Positions 25,655 through 36,462 are shown, numbered from the stretch's first letter. The stretch: DNA of 64,000 nt from Desulfosporosinus sp. (GCA_020692355.1 JAIMKP010000001.1:62001-126000); one strand, 5' to 3'. Translations and numbers: made by a program. Notes: generated by a model not told the origin, from the sequence alone.

Positions 25655-27097
25655 CTACTGCAACAGACTATTCGCCGCCGCCATCGCCATTTGCGCAAGC
25701 GGTGAGGGATAAATCCCGACAAACAGCGTAATCAGCATGGCAAAGACCATGGCAAACTTGGCCGCACCCCGCACCGGAATGTCCGGCAGCCCTTCCCCTT
25801 CGCCCAAGTACATGACCTTGACAATAGAAAGGTAGTAATAGACGGACACCATGCTCATCACGAAGCCGATATAAGCGATCGCCTGATACCCCGTATCCAT
25901 CACCGCCGAGAAGAGATAAAACTTACCGACAAACCCGGCTAGCGGCGGAATCCCAGCGAGCGACAGGACACTCGCTGTCATCACGGCTGCCGCCAAGGGT
26001 GAACGCCGCGCCAGTCCCGCATAATCCCGAATCTCGTCGCTTCCCTGAGCCTGCCCGATATACGTCGCCACCGCAAAGGCACCCATGTTGGCGAAGACAT
26101 AGATCATGGCGTAGAAGAGTACCCCTTTCACCCCTGGCACGGATTCGGCGATCACACCGACCATCAAGTAACCCGCTTGGGCCACACTGGAAAAGGCTAG
26201 GAGGCGCTTGATGTTTTTCTGGGGAATGGCCACCAGGTTGCCAATAATCATGGTCAGGGAGGCCAGGATGAGGAGCAGCGCAATCCCGGTCTGGGCAAAA
26301 GATTGATTTTCCAGCGTTACCAGGTAGACGCGAATCAAGGCCGCAAAGGCCGCTGCCTTGGAGGCCACGGCCAGGAAGGCCGTCACCGGAGTCGGTGCTC
26401 CTTCGTAGATATCCGGTGCCCACATATGAAACGGCACGAGCGAAATCTTAAAGCCAAAACCGGCTAAAACAAACACCGTCGCCAAAATGACGGGCGGGTT
26501 TACCTTAGAACCGAGACCCATCGCCACCTGGTAGAGCTGGGTGGAACCTGTGAGTCCGTAGATGAAGCTGATGCCATAGAGGAGTATCGCCGAGGAGGCT
26601 GCACCCAAGACGAGGTACTTGATGCCGGCCTCAGAAGAACGACCATCATGGGGCATGTACCCGACCAAGATATAAAAGGTGATGGTCATGAGTTCCAAGC
26701 CAACATAGAAGGTCAAGAGATCCGCTGCCCCAGCCATGAGCATCATGCCCAGGATCGCTGCGACCAAGAGGGCGTAGAAGTCTCCCCGGTAAGCCGGGAA
26801 CTTCTGCACATATTCTCCGGAGGAGAGCACCACGAGGAGCGCCGCCACCAAGAAGAGCATCTTGAAGAAGTCGGCGAAGGCATCGTGAAAATACATCCCT
26901 TGAAAGGCCGGGCCCATTTTGCCGAAGAAGAAGTCATAGACCGTGTAGCCCAAGATACCGAGCAGGCCGAAGACGGTGAGCGGCATCATCCCTTTGCGCG
27001 CTCCATCCGGGATCAAAAGCCCCATCGCTAAAAGAATGAGGGTCAGCGCTGCCACGGCGATTTCGGGTGTGATCGCTAGAAAATTGAATGTCTGCAT
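25655..27097 (-). CDS. nuoN: complex I subunit N (NuoN)
   Basis: Antiporter-like membrane subunit of proton-pumping complex I (480 residues, about 14 helices). Conserved NuoN features include ILVGYMPHDGRSSEAGIKYLVLGAASSAILLYGIS and PFHMWAPDIYEGAPTPVTAFLAVASKAAAFA with the helix-break Pro and Lys residues of the proton path. ATG 27097 lies one base after the nuoM stop; a longer frame reading back to 27169 lies inside nuoM and is not used. Last gene of the 11-gene operon. Confidence 0.95.
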   Translation of the reverse strand: MQTFNFLAITPEIAVAALTLILLAMGLLIPDGARKGMMPLTVFGLLGILGYTVYDFFFGKMGPAFQGMYFHDAFADFFKMLFLVAALLVVLSSGEYVQKFPAYRGDFYALLVAAILGMMLMAGAADLLTFYVGLELMTITFYILVGYMPHDGRSSEAGIKYLVLGAASSAILLYGISFIYGLTGSTQLYQVAMGLGSKVNPPVILATVFVLAGFGFKISLVPFHMWAPDIYEGAPTPVTAFLAVASKAAAFAALIRVYLVTLENQSFAQTGIALLLILASLTMIIGNLVAIPQKNIKRLLAFSSVAQAGYLMVGVIAESVPGVKGVLFYAMIYVFANMGAFAVATYIGQAQGSDEIRDYAGLARRSPLAAAVMTASVLSLAGIPPLAGFVGKFYLFSAVMDTGYQAIAYIGFVMSMVSVYYYLSIVKVMYLGEGEGLPDIPVRGAAKFAMVFAMLITLFVGIYPSPLAQMAMAAANSLLQ

Positions 27098-27098
27098 C

Positions 27099-28652
27099 TT
27101 AGAACAACCCTCCAATCTTCGCCTGACCCAGCGTCTCGAGAACCTTCGCCAGGCCTGAGGACGTGACACCGGAGTTGATGAGTCCGAAGACGAGGTTGGG
27201 AATGATCCCCGTCGCGAAAATCACGAACACGAAGATGACCAGCGGCACCAGCTCAGGCCCGCGTAAATCTTTCAAGTGATCCCATTCCGGGCGGCGCGGT
27301 CCGAAGAGGACGTTGGCAATCACCCTCAACGTGTACACGGCGGTAAAGATGACGCCCGCGATGCCGAGGATGGCCGGAACTGGGAAAACCTTGATGGTGC
27401 CCATGAAGATCGTGAATTCAGAAACGAAGTTGACCGTTCCGGGAAGTCCGAGCGATGCCATGCCGGCGAGGAGGAAACCCACCGCCAGGCGGGGCATTTG
27501 ATGGGCGAGTCCCCCCAGATCGGCAATGTTTCTTGTATGCGATTTCTCGTAGATGAAACCGATCATGGAGAAGAAAAGCGCAGACATGACGCCATGGGCA
27601 AACATCATGGCAATGGCACCATCCAGGCTGGTCGGATTCAAAGCGGCGATGGCAATCATGACATAGCCCATGTGGCTGACTGAGGAATACCCAATGACGT
27701 ATTTGAGGTCTTTTTGGGCGAGCGCGATGAAGGCGGCATACAGCACGCCGGATACGGCGAGTACCGCAATGAGCGGGGCCCAGAACTTGGCTCCAATCGG
27801 CAGCACCATGACCCCCAGGCGGATTAAGCCGTAGCCGCCGATCTTTTTCAGAACCCCGGCGTGAATCATACTCACCGCCGTGGGAGCACCGGCATAACCG
27901 TCGGGTGACCAGGAGTGAAACGGGAACATGGAAATCAGCGATCCGAAGCCGAAGAGCATCAGGCCAAAGGCGAGCTTTTGGAAGTTCGGATCGTAGAGGT
28001 TCTGCCTGCGCGCCAGTTCATCGAACATGAAGGTGGGGTTTCCTTGTCCACCCGCCTTGAGGTAGAGCATGACGAGAGCCACCAAGAGGAAAGCGGAACC
28101 CATGAGCAGGTAAATCGTCAGCTTCATGCCCGCATACTCTTTGGCGACTCGCTTCGTGCTCCCCCAGATGATGACCATGATATAAATTGGGATCACCACG
28201 ATCTCATAGAAGAGGAAGAAGATAAACAAGTCACGCGCGATGAAGGTGCCCATCACCCCGGTGATCAGGATGAGGAGCAAGACGAAGAATTCCTTCACCC
28301 GCTTGTCGATATTCCAGGAGGAATAGACGGCGGAAAAGCCAATCAGGTTGGTGAGTAAGAGCAGCGGTAGGCTTATGCCATCCACTCCGAAGGCGAGCGT
28401 TACACCGATGTCTTTGATCCAGGGAAGGGTTAGATTGAACTGCGGCCCACCAACGGTTCGGTTATAGGCAAAGAAGACATAGAGTGAGATTGCCAGGGAA
28501 ACAAAGGTTCCGAGTGCGGCCACGATCTTTATCGTTTTACTCTCTTCCTTGGGGAGAAAGACGATGATGAGCGCGGCAACCACTGGGGCCAGTAACGCGA
28601 TCGGCAGGAGTGGCGACATCGCTTGGGCGGCTTGTACGGCTGTCACAGACAT
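27099..28652 (-). CDS. nuoM: complex I subunit M (NuoM)
   Basis: Antiporter-like subunit of complex I (517 residues, about 14 helices). Typical motifs are FFLFYEIVVIPIYIMVIIWGS with the functional Glu, the MFPFHSWSPDGYAGAPTAVS segment, and KDLKYVIGYSSVSHMGYVM with conserved Lys. It overlaps the nuoL stop by one base (TAATG type), showing translational coupling. Confidence 0.96.
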   Translation of the reverse strand: MSVTAVQAAQAMSPLLPIALLAPVVAALIIVFLPKEESKTIKIVAALGTFVSLAISLYVFFAYNRTVGGPQFNLTLPWIKDIGVTLAFGVDGISLPLLLLTNLIGFSAVYSSWNIDKRVKEFFVLLLILITGVMGTFIARDLFIFFLFYEIVVIPIYIMVIIWGSTKRVAKEYAGMKLTIYLLMGSAFLLVALVMLYLKAGGQGNPTFMFDELARRQNLYDPNFQKLAFGLMLFGFGSLISMFPFHSWSPDGYAGAPTAVSMIHAGVLKKIGGYGLIRLGVMVLPIGAKFWAPLIAVLAVSGVLYAAFIALAQKDLKYVIGYSSVSHMGYVMIAIAALNPTSLDGAIAMMFAHGVMSALFFSMIGFIYEKSHTRNIADLGGLAHQMPRLAVGFLLAGMASLGLPGTVNFVSEFTIFMGTIKVFPVPAILGIAGVIFTAVYTLRVIANVLFGPRRPEWDHLKDLRGPELVPLVIFVFVIFATGIIPNLVFGLINSGVTSSGLAKVLETLGQAKIGGLF

Positions 28653-30628
28653 TATTTCACACCTCCTAGCATCGCTAAGGGGTTAAGCGCCGCGAACTGA
28701 CCTTCGCCCAACGTGTAGACGAGGTAGATGACCACCACGGCGAAGAAAAACACCAAAGCGTAGGTCTGCATCTGTCCGGTATGCATCCGACGAAGCCCTC
28801 GGGCGCTGCCACGCGTGATCAAGGCCAGGCCGTTGATGATGCCATCCACAATATAGATGTCGAACCAGTAAAGGACTTTGGCCAAGCCATCCATGATGTG
28901 ATGGATGAGCCAGAGGTAGATTTCGTCGATGTAGTATTTGTTTTTGAGGAGTTTATATACGCCGGGGAACTTGGCCACAACCGCTTCCGCTTGGATCGCC
29001 TGCCTGACATAGGTCATATAGGCCAGCCCAATCCCGAGAAGCCCTGCGAGCACGGAGATTCCGGCTAAGCCCCAGGCTAAGCCTTCAGGCTCGAATTCCT
29101 TGAGCGCCACGACGCCGTTCAGGTTGACATAATCGCGAACAAAGAAGGCGAAGTTGTGTGTAGGCAAGGCGACGAGGCCGCCGACGACACTGAAGAAGGC
29201 CAAAACGATGAGCGGCACGGTCATCCAGTAGGGGGATTCGTGCGGATGATTTTCCTTTTTCTCCGGGCCCATGAAGGCCACGAAGAAGAGGCGGCTCATA
29301 TAGAAAGCGGTTAAGAACGCGGTAAACAGACCGACGGCATAGATGATCGGGTGGCCATTATGCAGGGCGGCCGCCAGGATTTCATCTTTGGACCAGAACC
29401 CAGCAAAGGGCGGGATCCCGGAAATGGCGAGTACCCCGATGAAGAAGGTCCAGCCGGTAATGGGCATCTTTTTCCAAAGCCCGCCCATGTCCCAGATGTT
29501 TTGTTTTTCATGCAGGGCATGAATGACCGAACCTGCACCCAGGAACATGAGGGCTTTAAAAAAAGCATGGGTCATGAGGTGGAACATCGAGGCGGTGAGG
29601 GCGCCGACGCCAAGGGCAAACATCATGTACCCCAACTGGCTTAAGGTGGAGTAGGCGAGAATCCGCTTGATGTCATCTTGGGCAATGGCGATGCTGGCCG
29701 CAAAGATGGCGGTCAAGGCACCGATCCCTGCCACAAATTCCAAGGCCGAAGGGGCCGCGTGTTGAAACATGAAGTACATCCGCCCCACGAGATAGACCCC
29801 AGCTACGACCATGGTGGCGGCGTGGATGAGGGCACTGACGGGAGTCGGGCCTTCCATGGCATCCGGCAGCCAGACATGGAGGGGAAACTGGCCGGATTTG
29901 CCGATCGGGCCCGTAAAGAGCAGGAAGGTGGTCAGGGTGATGTAGCTGACTCCGCCAGCCAAGACCAGGCCCTGAAGGTTGGCATTCATGGCTTGAGCGA
30001 GCTGAGCAAAATCCAGCGTGCCGAATTGACCATAGAGGAAGAGGATTCCGAGGAGCAAACCAAAGTCGCCGACTCGGGTGGTGATAAAGGCTTTTTTGGC
30101 AGCTTCCCGCGCGGAGACTTTGTGATACCAAAAACCGATCAAGAGATAGGAGCAGAGTCCGACCAATTCCCAAAAGACAAAGAGTTCCAGGAGATTGGTG
30201 GAGATGACGAGCCCGAGCATGGACATGGCAAACAGGGACTGATAGGCAAAGTAGCGGGACCAACCCCGATCCCCATGCATATACCCTACGGAATAAATCT
30301 GAACCATGGAGGCGACCAAGGTCACCACAAAGAGCATCATGGTACTCAACGGATCGACGAGTGTCCCAAAGTTGATCGTGAGGCCCTGGATGTCCAGCCA
30401 GTTGACATTGACAACGGCTGGATGCTCCACAATTTCAGCCCCGGAGCCAACCACACCCAGCACAATGGCGATCGCCAAGGCCAACGAGGTGAGAATGGCC
30501 AGAATCGAGATTGCGGCAGACAGGCCTTTGGATCGCTTGGTGACAAAAGCGATCAGGAGAAACGATAAAAAGGGTAAGGCTGGGATAACCCATGCCGACT
30601 CATAAAGCGAATGCATTTGTGTGAACAC
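28652..30628 (-). CDS. nuoL: complex I subunit L (NuoL)
   Basis: Largest antiporter-like subunit of complex I (658 residues). It shows FVFWELVGLCSYLLIGFWY, the GKSGQFPLHVWLPDAMEGPTPVSALIHAATMV core and DDIKRILAYSTLSQLGYMM. The C-terminal extension includes a long amphipathic helix region and a final membrane helix (ALVFFFAVVVIYLVYTLG), as expected for the lateral helix that clamps NuoM and NuoN. Large shadow frames on the other strand come from its GC-biased codon use. Confidence 0.96.
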   Translation of the reverse strand: MFTQMHSLYESAWVIPALPFLSFLLIAFVTKRSKGLSAAISILAILTSLALAIAIVLGVVGSGAEIVEHPAVVNVNWLDIQGLTINFGTLVDPLSTMMLFVVTLVASMVQIYSVGYMHGDRGWSRYFAYQSLFAMSMLGLVISTNLLELFVFWELVGLCSYLLIGFWYHKVSAREAAKKAFITTRVGDFGLLLGILFLYGQFGTLDFAQLAQAMNANLQGLVLAGGVSYITLTTFLLFTGPIGKSGQFPLHVWLPDAMEGPTPVSALIHAATMVVAGVYLVGRMYFMFQHAAPSALEFVAGIGALTAIFAASIAIAQDDIKRILAYSTLSQLGYMMFALGVGALTASMFHLMTHAFFKALMFLGAGSVIHALHEKQNIWDMGGLWKKMPITGWTFFIGVLAISGIPPFAGFWSKDEILAAALHNGHPIIYAVGLFTAFLTAFYMSRLFFVAFMGPEKKENHPHESPYWMTVPLIVLAFFSVVGGLVALPTHNFAFFVRDYVNLNGVVALKEFEPEGLAWGLAGISVLAGLLGIGLAYMTYVRQAIQAEAVVAKFPGVYKLLKNKYYIDEIYLWLIHHIMDGLAKVLYWFDIYIVDGIINGLALITRGSARGLRRMHTGQMQTYALVFFFAVVVIYLVYTLGEGQFAALNPLAMLGGVK

Positions 30629-30649
30629 CTACCTTCTCCATAGACTCTC

Positions 30650-30967
30650 TTACCACTTTAGCCAATTAAACTCATCCACGTTGGTCGTCTGCCTGGACCG
30701 GTAGATGGCAATGACTAAGGCCAGTCCTACGGCCACCTCAGCAGCCGCGAGGACGATAACGAACAGCGCGGCGACGTTGCCAATCAAGCGATCCGTGGCC
30801 AGAAACCGGTTGAAGGCCACGAAGTTGAGATTGACGGCGTTGAGCATGAGCTCAATCGACATGAGGATGGCGACGACGTTTTTCTTGGCAAACAGCCCAT
30901 AAAGGCCGAGGCAAAAGAGCATCGCTCCAACTAAAAGATAAGTGGAAAGTCCAACACTGAAGTTCAT
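30650..30967 (-). CDS. nuoK: complex I subunit K (NuoK)
   Basis: Small membrane subunit (105 residues, three helices). The motif [17 protein letters not shown] carries the conserved Glu of the proton path, with a second Glu in [19 protein letters not shown]. It overlaps the nuoJ stop by four bases. Confidence 0.96.
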   Translation of the reverse strand: MNFSVGLSTYLLVGAMLFCLGLYGLFAKKNVVAILMSIELMLNAVNLNFVAFNRFLATDRLIGNVAALFVIVLAAAEVAVGLALVIAIYRSRQTTNVDEFNWLKW

Positions 30968-31467
30968 TTGTTCTCTCTCACTCCTTTCGCCAGGATGACC
31001 GCTCCGACCAGCGCAACGGTAAGTAAAATCGCTGCCGCTTCAAAGGGGATCATATAGTTGGTGAGCAATAAGTTGGAAAGCGCAGCCGTAGAGTTTTGGA
31101 TCGTCCAGGGACCCTCGAGAATCCGCCAGTCCGCATTCGTCAAAATGACGGCGGTGATCATGACGAAAACCAGACCGGCGACGAACAGTCCCCAGCCCCA
31201 CTTCTTGTTTTCGGGACTCGATTCCCCAACATCCCCCCGGAGTGTGAGCATGACGGCGAAAACAACCATGATGGATACGGCTCCGGTATAGACGAGGATT
31301 TGTACCGCCGCGATGAATTCGGCATTCAACATGACATAGAGAGCCGCTACCCCTACGAAGGTGAGGGCCAAAAAGAGTGCACTATGCACGATATTCTTGG
31401 AGGTGACGACGCCCCAAGCCGCAGCAACGGCCAGAATGGCGAAGATAAAGAAGACGATGGTGCTCAT
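30964..31467 (-). CDS. nuoJ: complex I subunit J (NuoJ)
   Basis: Membrane subunit (167 residues, five helices) with the conserved [43 protein letters not shown] region, including the pi-bulge helix that moves during coupling. Overlaps nuoI upstream and nuoK downstream by four bases each. Confidence 0.95.
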   Translation of the reverse strand: MSTIVFFIFAILAVAAAWGVVTSKNIVHSALFLALTFVGVAALYVMLNAEFIAAVQILVYTGAVSIMVVFAVMLTLRGDVGESSPENKKWGWGLFVAGLVFVMITAVILTNADWRILEGPWTIQNSTAALSNLLLTNYMIPFEAAAILLTVALVGAVILAKGVRENK

Positions 31468-31874
31468 GCCTGCCCCTCCTTCCCACCGGATTTTCTAGCT
31501 CTTTGGATCATGTCCCACTTCAACTCATCCGCTTCATAAATGGCATTCTCAAACTGCTGTGTGACATGCAGTGCTCCGGTCGGGCAAGCCTCGGTGCAGA
31601 GCCCGCAGAAAAGGCAGCGTCCTACATTCATTTGATACGTCTTGAGCACTTTCTTATTGCTCTCCCCTTTTTCGCTCGTCAAACTAATGACTTTGTTAGG
31701 GCAAGCATTCGCACACATGTTGCACGAGATGCATTTGTCAGGGTCGAGCCCCATGGAACTCCGGGTTCTCGGGGGAAGCTTTGGCATTTCTTCCGGGTAA
31801 AACTCGGTGATGTTCGGCTGTAACATCCGTTTCAGCGTAATTCCAAGACCTGTAAACAACCCTTTACCAAACAC
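31464..31874 (-). CDS. nuoI: complex I subunit I (NuoI), 2x[4Fe-4S]
   Basis: Ferredoxin-like subunit (136 residues) with two [4Fe-4S] motifs, CISCNMCANACPNKV and CLFCGLCTEACPTGA, passing electrons toward NuoB. I choose GTG 31874, seven bases after GGAGGG; the frame reads back to 31889 but that part overlaps nuoH. Without NuoEFG, this subunit is the probable docking site for a ferredoxin. Confidence 0.95.
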   Translation of the reverse strand: MFGKGLFTGLGITLKRMLQPNITEFYPEEMPKLPPRTRSSMGLDPDKCISCNMCANACPNKVISLTSEKGESNKKVLKTYQMNVGRCLFCGLCTEACPTGALHVTQQFENAIYEADELKWDMIQRARKSGGKEGQA

Positions 31875-31878
31875 TCTG

Positions 31879-32931
31879 TCACCCTCCAATCCGCAGGACG
31901 AGGTCGTAAATATAAATGCCCAAGCCCGTTAGTAAGATATTAAGAATCGAAAGGGGAAGGAGCACCTTCCAGGCCAAGCCCATCAAGTGGTCAATCCGGA
32001 TCCGGGGGAACGTCCAACGCACCCACATTTGGAAGAAGATAATAATGCCTACCTTCAAGAAAAACCAGGCATAACCAGGAAGGATTGCCGGACCCTGCCA
32101 GCCACCTAAGAACACCGTTGTGGTCAGGGCCGCCACAGCGGTCATGTTGCCATACTCACCCAAGAAGAACAAGCCCCAGCGCAGCCCAGTATACTCCGTG
32201 AACGGCCCAGCGACAACTTCTTGATCGGCTTCGACCAAGTCGAACGGTGCCCGGTTGACTTCAGCAATCCCAGCAATCAAATAAATGACAAAGGCCAAAG
32301 GCTGAAGCACCACGAAAGGAACCGTACTTTGAGCCTCGACAATCTTAGAGAGACTGAAGGTTTGGGTAATCATGACAACACCCAGCAAAGAGAATATGAG
32401 CGGAATCTCGTAGCTGATCATCTGCGCAACCGCCCGCATACCCCCGAGCATCGAGTATTTGTTGTTCGAACTCCAGCCCGCCATCAGTAAAGACAGAGTA
32501 GAAACCGCAGAAATCGCTAGGAAATAAACGATGCCCAGATCCAAGTCAATCGGGGACATCCCCTTGCCATAAGGAATGACCGCCAGAGTCATCATCGGCA
32601 AGGCAAACAGGATCATCGGAGCGATTTTGAAAATGAATTTATCAGCACCAGCCGGGGTAACGTCCTCTTTACCTAACAATTTGAGAGCGTCGGCAATCGT
32701 CTGAAACCAGCCATGCGGTCCGAGGCGATTGGGGCCAGGCCTTTGGGATGTCCAGCCAGCTATCTTCCGTTCTAACAAAATGAGGATTAGCGCCGCCAAG
32801 ACGATGAGCACGATGACCAGGATAATATTAATCACATTCATCGTCAAATCGGCCCAAATGGAGTGGGAATCCCCAAACAATGAACGGATGGTAGCCGCAA
32901 TATTTAATGGTAGTTGATTCAATGCGTCCAT
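31879..32931 (-). CDS. nuoH: complex I subunit H (NuoH)
   Basis: Membrane subunit (350 residues, eight or nine helices) forming the quinone entry channel and junction with the peripheral arm. Seen are [67 protein letters not shown] with the conserved Glu cluster, and [24 protein letters not shown]. Length is normal. Confidence 0.96.
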   Translation of the reverse strand: MDALNQLPLNIAATIRSLFGDSHSIWADLTMNVINIILVIVLIVLAALILILLERKIAGWTSQRPGPNRLGPHGWFQTIADALKLLGKEDVTPAGADKFIFKIAPMILFALPMMTLAVIPYGKGMSPIDLDLGIVYFLAISAVSTLSLLMAGWSSNNKYSMLGGMRAVAQMISYEIPLIFSLLGVVMITQTFSLSKIVEAQSTVPFVVLQPLAFVIYLIAGIAEVNRAPFDLVEADQEVVAGPFTEYTGLRWGLFFLGEYGNMTAVAALTTTVFLGGWQGPAILPGYAWFFLKVGIIIFFQMWVRWTFPRIRIDHLMGLAWKVLLPLSILNILLTGLGIYIYDLVLRIGG

Positions 32932-32956
32932 CTTATTCTCCCCTCACAGGAATTTC

Positions 32957-34060
32957 CTACTTGTCCACTTCACCAAGCACAGCGTCCAGCGTGGCAAAGA
33001 TTGCAATGAGGTCTTGCATTTTCCACCCCAGGGCCACAATCGGGAGCATTTGGATATTGATAAAGGTACCTGAGCGAATACGCAAACGTGCAGGCTTAGG
33101 CGAGCCATCGCTGACGATATAGAAACCCAGTTCCCCTTTGGGGTTTTCTACCCGGTGGTAAACTTCACCGACAGGCGGCTTGATGATCTTCGAGACTTTC
33201 GCCATGACAGACCCTTCTGGAATGTCCCGCATCGCCTGGCGGATAATCTTGGCGCTTTCTATGATTTCGTCGAGCCGTAGCAATGTACGGTCATAGGAAT
33301 CACAGCCGTAGCGCACCGGGACATTAAAATCAAAACGATCGTAAATTCCGTAAGGCTCTGCCTTGCGAACGTCATAATTTGCGCCGGAAGCACGCAGTAC
33401 CGGACCGGTAATCGACAGGTTTTCAGCGAGTTCTTTCGAAAGAATCCCGATGCCTTTCAAACGAGCCTGGGTAATCTCATTGCCGTAGAAAATCCCGAAA
33501 TATTCTTCCAGCATCTCCGGAAGATCATCAAGAAAGGATTTCAGTGCAGGCCAAAACTCAGTCGGCGGTTCTCCGCTTAAACCCCCAATCCGCATGATAT
33601 TCACGGTCAAACGGCTGCCGGCCGTCATTTCGAACATGTCAAGAATCCGCTCCCGGTCACGGAAACAATAGGCCCAAGCCGTCCAACCCGCAATATCTAA
33701 GGCCATACTGGCTATGAACACTAAGTGGCTGGCAATCCGAGCCAACTCAGCAAAGATAACCCGCAGGTACTCAGCCCGCTCTGGAATTTGCAGCCCCATC
33801 AGTTTTTCTACGGTCTGAACATAAGCCAAATTGTTGTGCGGAGAAGCCAAATAGTCGAGTCGGTCGGTATACGGAATAAACTGAGGATACGTACGGCTTT
33901 CCGCCAGTTTTTCCAACCCCCGATGCAGATACCCCACCTTCGGCTCAATCTTGGTTACGATTTCCCCATCAAAATGCACCACCATGCGAAACACACCGTG
34001 CATGCTGGGGTGCTGGGGGCCCATGTTCAATGTGAGTTCTTCCGTTCTTTCAACAGCCAT
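32957..34060 (-). CDS. nuoD: complex I subunit D (NuoD)
   Basis: 49-kDa-type subunit (367 residues) lining the quinone pocket. The N-terminal [22 protein letters not shown] holds the quinone-binding His; later ADQ-like and [12 protein letters not shown] segments follow. The hydrogenase-type Cys ligands are absent, as expected for complex I. NuoC and NuoD are separate genes here, unlike the fused NuoCD of enterobacteria. Confidence 0.96.
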   Translation of the reverse strand: MAVERTEELTLNMGPQHPSMHGVFRMVVHFDGEIVTKIEPKVGYLHRGLEKLAESRTYPQFIPYTDRLDYLASPHNNLAYVQTVEKLMGLQIPERAEYLRVIFAELARIASHLVFIASMALDIAGWTAWAYCFRDRERILDMFEMTAGSRLTVNIMRIGGLSGEPPTEFWPALKSFLDDLPEMLEEYFGIFYGNEITQARLKGIGILSKELAENLSITGPVLRASGANYDVRKAEPYGIYDRFDFNVPVRYGCDSYDRTLLRLDEIIESAKIIRQAMRDIPEGSVMAKVSKIIKPPVGEVYHRVENPKGELGFYIVSDGSPKPARLRIRSGTFINIQMLPIVALGWKMQDLIAIFATLDAVLGEVDK

Positions 34061-34071
34061 GGTTCTACCCC

Positions 34072-34563
34072 CTAATCCCCTACTTTTAGTGGCATGACAA
34101 CCGCGCGCTGTTCTACACTTTCCGTTGCGTAGTCCTTGCGCAGCGGGTATCCTTCAAACTCATCCCACAGATAAATGCGGCGCAGGTTCGGATGCCCTTT
34201 AAACTCAATGCCGAACATGTCATAAGCTTCCCTTTCGAGGAAATTAGCGCCTTGCCAAATGCGGGTGACACTATCGATGACCGGATTTTCCCTGTCCACA
34301 ATGCCCTTCACCCGAAGGATCTGCGGCCCGCGTAAGCTAGACAATTGATAAACCACTTCAAAGTGGTTCCCCAGATCTACCGCAGTTAAGTCGTGGAGAA
34401 AATCACAAGGCATTTCCGGAAAGTTTTTCGCACCATTCAATGTCTCGATGATGTACGCCCCTTTGACCTTCAACATGAGAACGCCGAGGCTCTCCTCGAC
34501 TTCTCCGTTAACCTTCGTGGCCAGCTCATCCACGCGTTTACGCAACATTTCTTTATTTCCCAT
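34072..34563 (-). CDS. nuoC: complex I subunit C (NuoC)
   Basis: 30-kDa-type subunit (163 residues) with the signature [43 protein letters not shown]. It overlaps the nuoB end by 11 bases and sits 11 bases before nuoD. Confidence 0.95.
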   Translation of the reverse strand: MGNKEMLRKRVDELATKVNGEVEESLGVLMLKVKGAYIIETLNGAKNFPEMPCDFLHDLTAVDLGNHFEVVYQLSSLRGPQILRVKGIVDRENPVIDSVTRIWQGANFLEREAYDMFGIEFKGHPNLRRIYLWDEFEGYPLRKDYATESVEQRAVVMPLKVGD

Positions 34564-35074
34564 GCTTCATTAACCTCACCTTAGCAGGATTTGCCACCTT
34601 TTGTTGAAGCTGCAAAATCCCATATAACAAGGACTCAGGCCGTGGCGGGCATCCCGGAATATACACGTCAACGGGTACAACTTTATCAACACCTGGGAGC
34701 ATGGAATATGAATCCACAAACGGCCCACCCGCACAGGCACAGCTTCCCATAGCAATCACCCATTTGGGCTCAGGCATTTGATCATAAATCCGTCGCAAAA
34801 GCGGTGCCATCTTCCGGGTACACGTACCGGCCACAATCATCAGATCAGCCTGTCTCGGTGAAGCTCGGAAAACCTCCCAGCCAAAGCGGGAAATATCATA
34901 ACGGGCGCCCCCGGCAGCCATCATCTCGATAGCACAACAAGCAAGGCCAAAAGTTACCGGCCAGAAGGAGTGCCCCCGAGCCCAATTCAGGACCTTATCG
35001 ATCGAAGTGACCATGACGTTCTTTTCGACCATCAATTCGGCCTCGCGGAGCTCTTTTTCCTTAACTACATCCAC
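34553..35074 (-). CDS. nuoB: complex I subunit B (NuoB), N2 cluster
   Basis: Holds the terminal [4Fe-4S] cluster N2 that reduces quinone (173 residues). The ligands are the tandem Cys of [18 protein letters not shown] and GCPPRPE, with [10 protein letters not shown] nearby. GTG 35074 overlaps the nuoA stop and follows GGAAGG; ATG 35032 is an alternative that would still contain all ligands. Confidence 0.94.
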   Translation of the reverse strand: MDVVKEKELREAELMVEKNVMVTSIDKVLNWARGHSFWPVTFGLACCAIEMMAAGGARYDISRFGWEVFRASPRQADLMIVAGTCTRKMAPLLRRIYDQMPEPKWVIAMGSCACAGGPFVDSYSMLPGVDKVVPVDVYIPGCPPRPESLLYGILQLQQKVANPAKVRLMKHGK

Positions 35075-35421
35075 TCCAAAGCACCTTCCTTCCAAGCATA
35101 CCAGAAACCGACTAAGAGAATGACGATGAAGATGAACATTTCTACGAAAGCAAATGTCCCGAGTTTACGGAATGTCAGCGCCCATGGATACAAAAAAACC
35201 GTCTCCACGTCGAAAGCCGTAAACACCAACGCATAAAGGAAATAGTTACTTTTAAAACCGATCCATGTCCTGCCGATCGTTTCGTTACCGCACTCATAGG
35301 TTGTGAGCTTTTCCTTATGGGGTTTATTCGGAGCAAGAATCTTCGGCATAAGCATCATGATAACTGGAAGCGCGATCGCAAAGATAAGCAGGATTCCTAC
35401 CGCAGCAAAATTATTAGACAT
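35065..35421 (-). CDS. nuoA: complex I subunit A (NuoA)
   Basis: Membrane subunit (118 residues, three helices) with the signature [44 protein letters not shown], including the loop Cys. It is the first gene of the nuoABCDHIJKLMN operon. No nuoE, nuoF or nuoG is present upstream or within it. Confidence 0.95.
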   Translation of the reverse strand: MSNNFAAVGILLIFAIALPVIMMLMPKILAPNKPHKEKLTTYECGNETIGRTWIGFKSNYFLYALVFTAFDVETVFLYPWALTFRKLGTFAFVEMFIFIVILLVGFWYAWKEGALEWM

Positions 35422-35462
35422 CTCCTTTACCCTCCCTTCCTTGATTTTTTTCTCTTTTTGAT

Positions 35463-35526
35463 GGGGACATTCCTCCAGCTTCTGACCTCTGGTCTCTGAC
35501 TTCTGATTCAGGTGTGTCCCCTGACC
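35463..35526. repeat. REP-like GGGACA/TGTCCC element between rnhB and nuoA
   Basis: GGGGACATTCCTCC at one end and AGGTGTGTCCCCTGACC at the other; opposite orientation to the copies at 24891 and 37313. The middle (CTTCTGACCTCTG, then CTGACTTCTG) can pair with itself. It may provide the stem-loop before nuoA. Confidence 0.85.
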
Positions 35527-35592
35527 TTATCAGCCAAAATCATTTTGCCACAAACCTATAACAGCGTCAAATGAATTCGGCTTCATGCAGGG

Positions 35593-36381
35593 TTAAGACT
35601 CTGCCAACCTTTGGAATGCGTGTTCGACCGGAGCAAAACTGCGCCGATGGATCGGGCAGGGCCCTAAACGCTGCAAAACCTGCAAATGATCCGGGGTAGG
35701 ATACCCCTTGTGCCGAGCAAAATCATATTCGGGATACTTCTCATGCATTTCAAGCATGAAGCGATCCCTGCTGACCTTGGCCAAAATCGATGCCGCCGCA
35801 ATACTTGCACTTAAGCGATCTCCGCCCACTATCCCCAGCTGGGGAATGTCGACTGAAAGTTCCAATGCATCAATAAGGAGAAACTGCGGAACCTGTTTCA
35901 AAGCACGAACACTCCGAACCATAGCCAACTTTGTCGCCTGCAAAATATTGAGGGCATCAATTTCTTCAACACTCGCGCTGGCCACGGCATAATCTAAGGC
36001 CTGTTCCTGAATCCGCGCATATAACGCTTCCCGCTCACTGGGTCTAAGCATTTTCGAATCATTCAAACCTGAAAGTTCAAACTGGGCAGGCAGAACACAG
36101 GCTGCCGCCACGACTGGGCCAGCCAGCGGACCCCTTCCGGCCTCATCAAGGCCGGCTATGAGGAGAAACCCCTGCTGCCACAATTCGCGTTCCTTCTCCA
36201 AGAGCTTCTCTAATCGCTCCCGCTCTAGTCCTTGTGCTTCCAAGTGCATGTAATGGCGCTCGGCCATACGGCGCACACCAAGACGGCTGTCTTGCAGGCA
36301 TTCTTCTATGATAACCCTAGAAGGGTTTTTTTGCAAGATTTGGGTAATTTCCCGTACGGTGTAGTGGGCCACCCTGTTCAA
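35593..36381 (-). CDS. rnhB: ribonuclease HII
   Basis: Type 2 RNase H that removes RNA from RNA-DNA hybrids and single ribonucleotides from DNA (262 residues). The catalytic Asp-Glu are D79/E80 in LIAGLDEAGRGPLAGPV, followed by the Asp in LNDSKML and LLIDAL. The family-specific ARHKGYPTPDH motif is near the C-terminus. The 70-residue N-terminal extension is typical of the Bacillus-type enzyme. Confidence 0.96.
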   Translation of the reverse strand: MNRVAHYTVREITQILQKNPSRVIIEECLQDSRLGVRRMAERHYMHLEAQGLERERLEKLLEKERELWQQGFLLIAGLDEAGRGPLAGPVVAAACVLPAQFELSGLNDSKMLRPSEREALYARIQEQALDYAVASASVEEIDALNILQATKLAMVRSVRALKQVPQFLLIDALELSVDIPQLGIVGGDRLSASIAAASILAKVSRDRFMLEMHEKYPEYDFARHKGYPTPDHLQVLQRLGPCPIHRRSFAPVEHAFQRLAES

Positions 36382-36462
36382 AGCGATTTCTCCTCTCTAA
36401 ATCAGTTCGACGAATAAACTCAACTTCCTTTTTTCCCAGCGACCGTAACACATATTAAAATA

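Noticed and set aside
29678-30568. Long plus-strand ORF (296 codons) opposite nuoL
   Set aside because: It mirrors the codon bias of nuoL, has no Shine-Dalgarno site and a composition (Gly/Asp/His-rich) unlike a real protein; other long frames opposite nuo genes are of the same kind.
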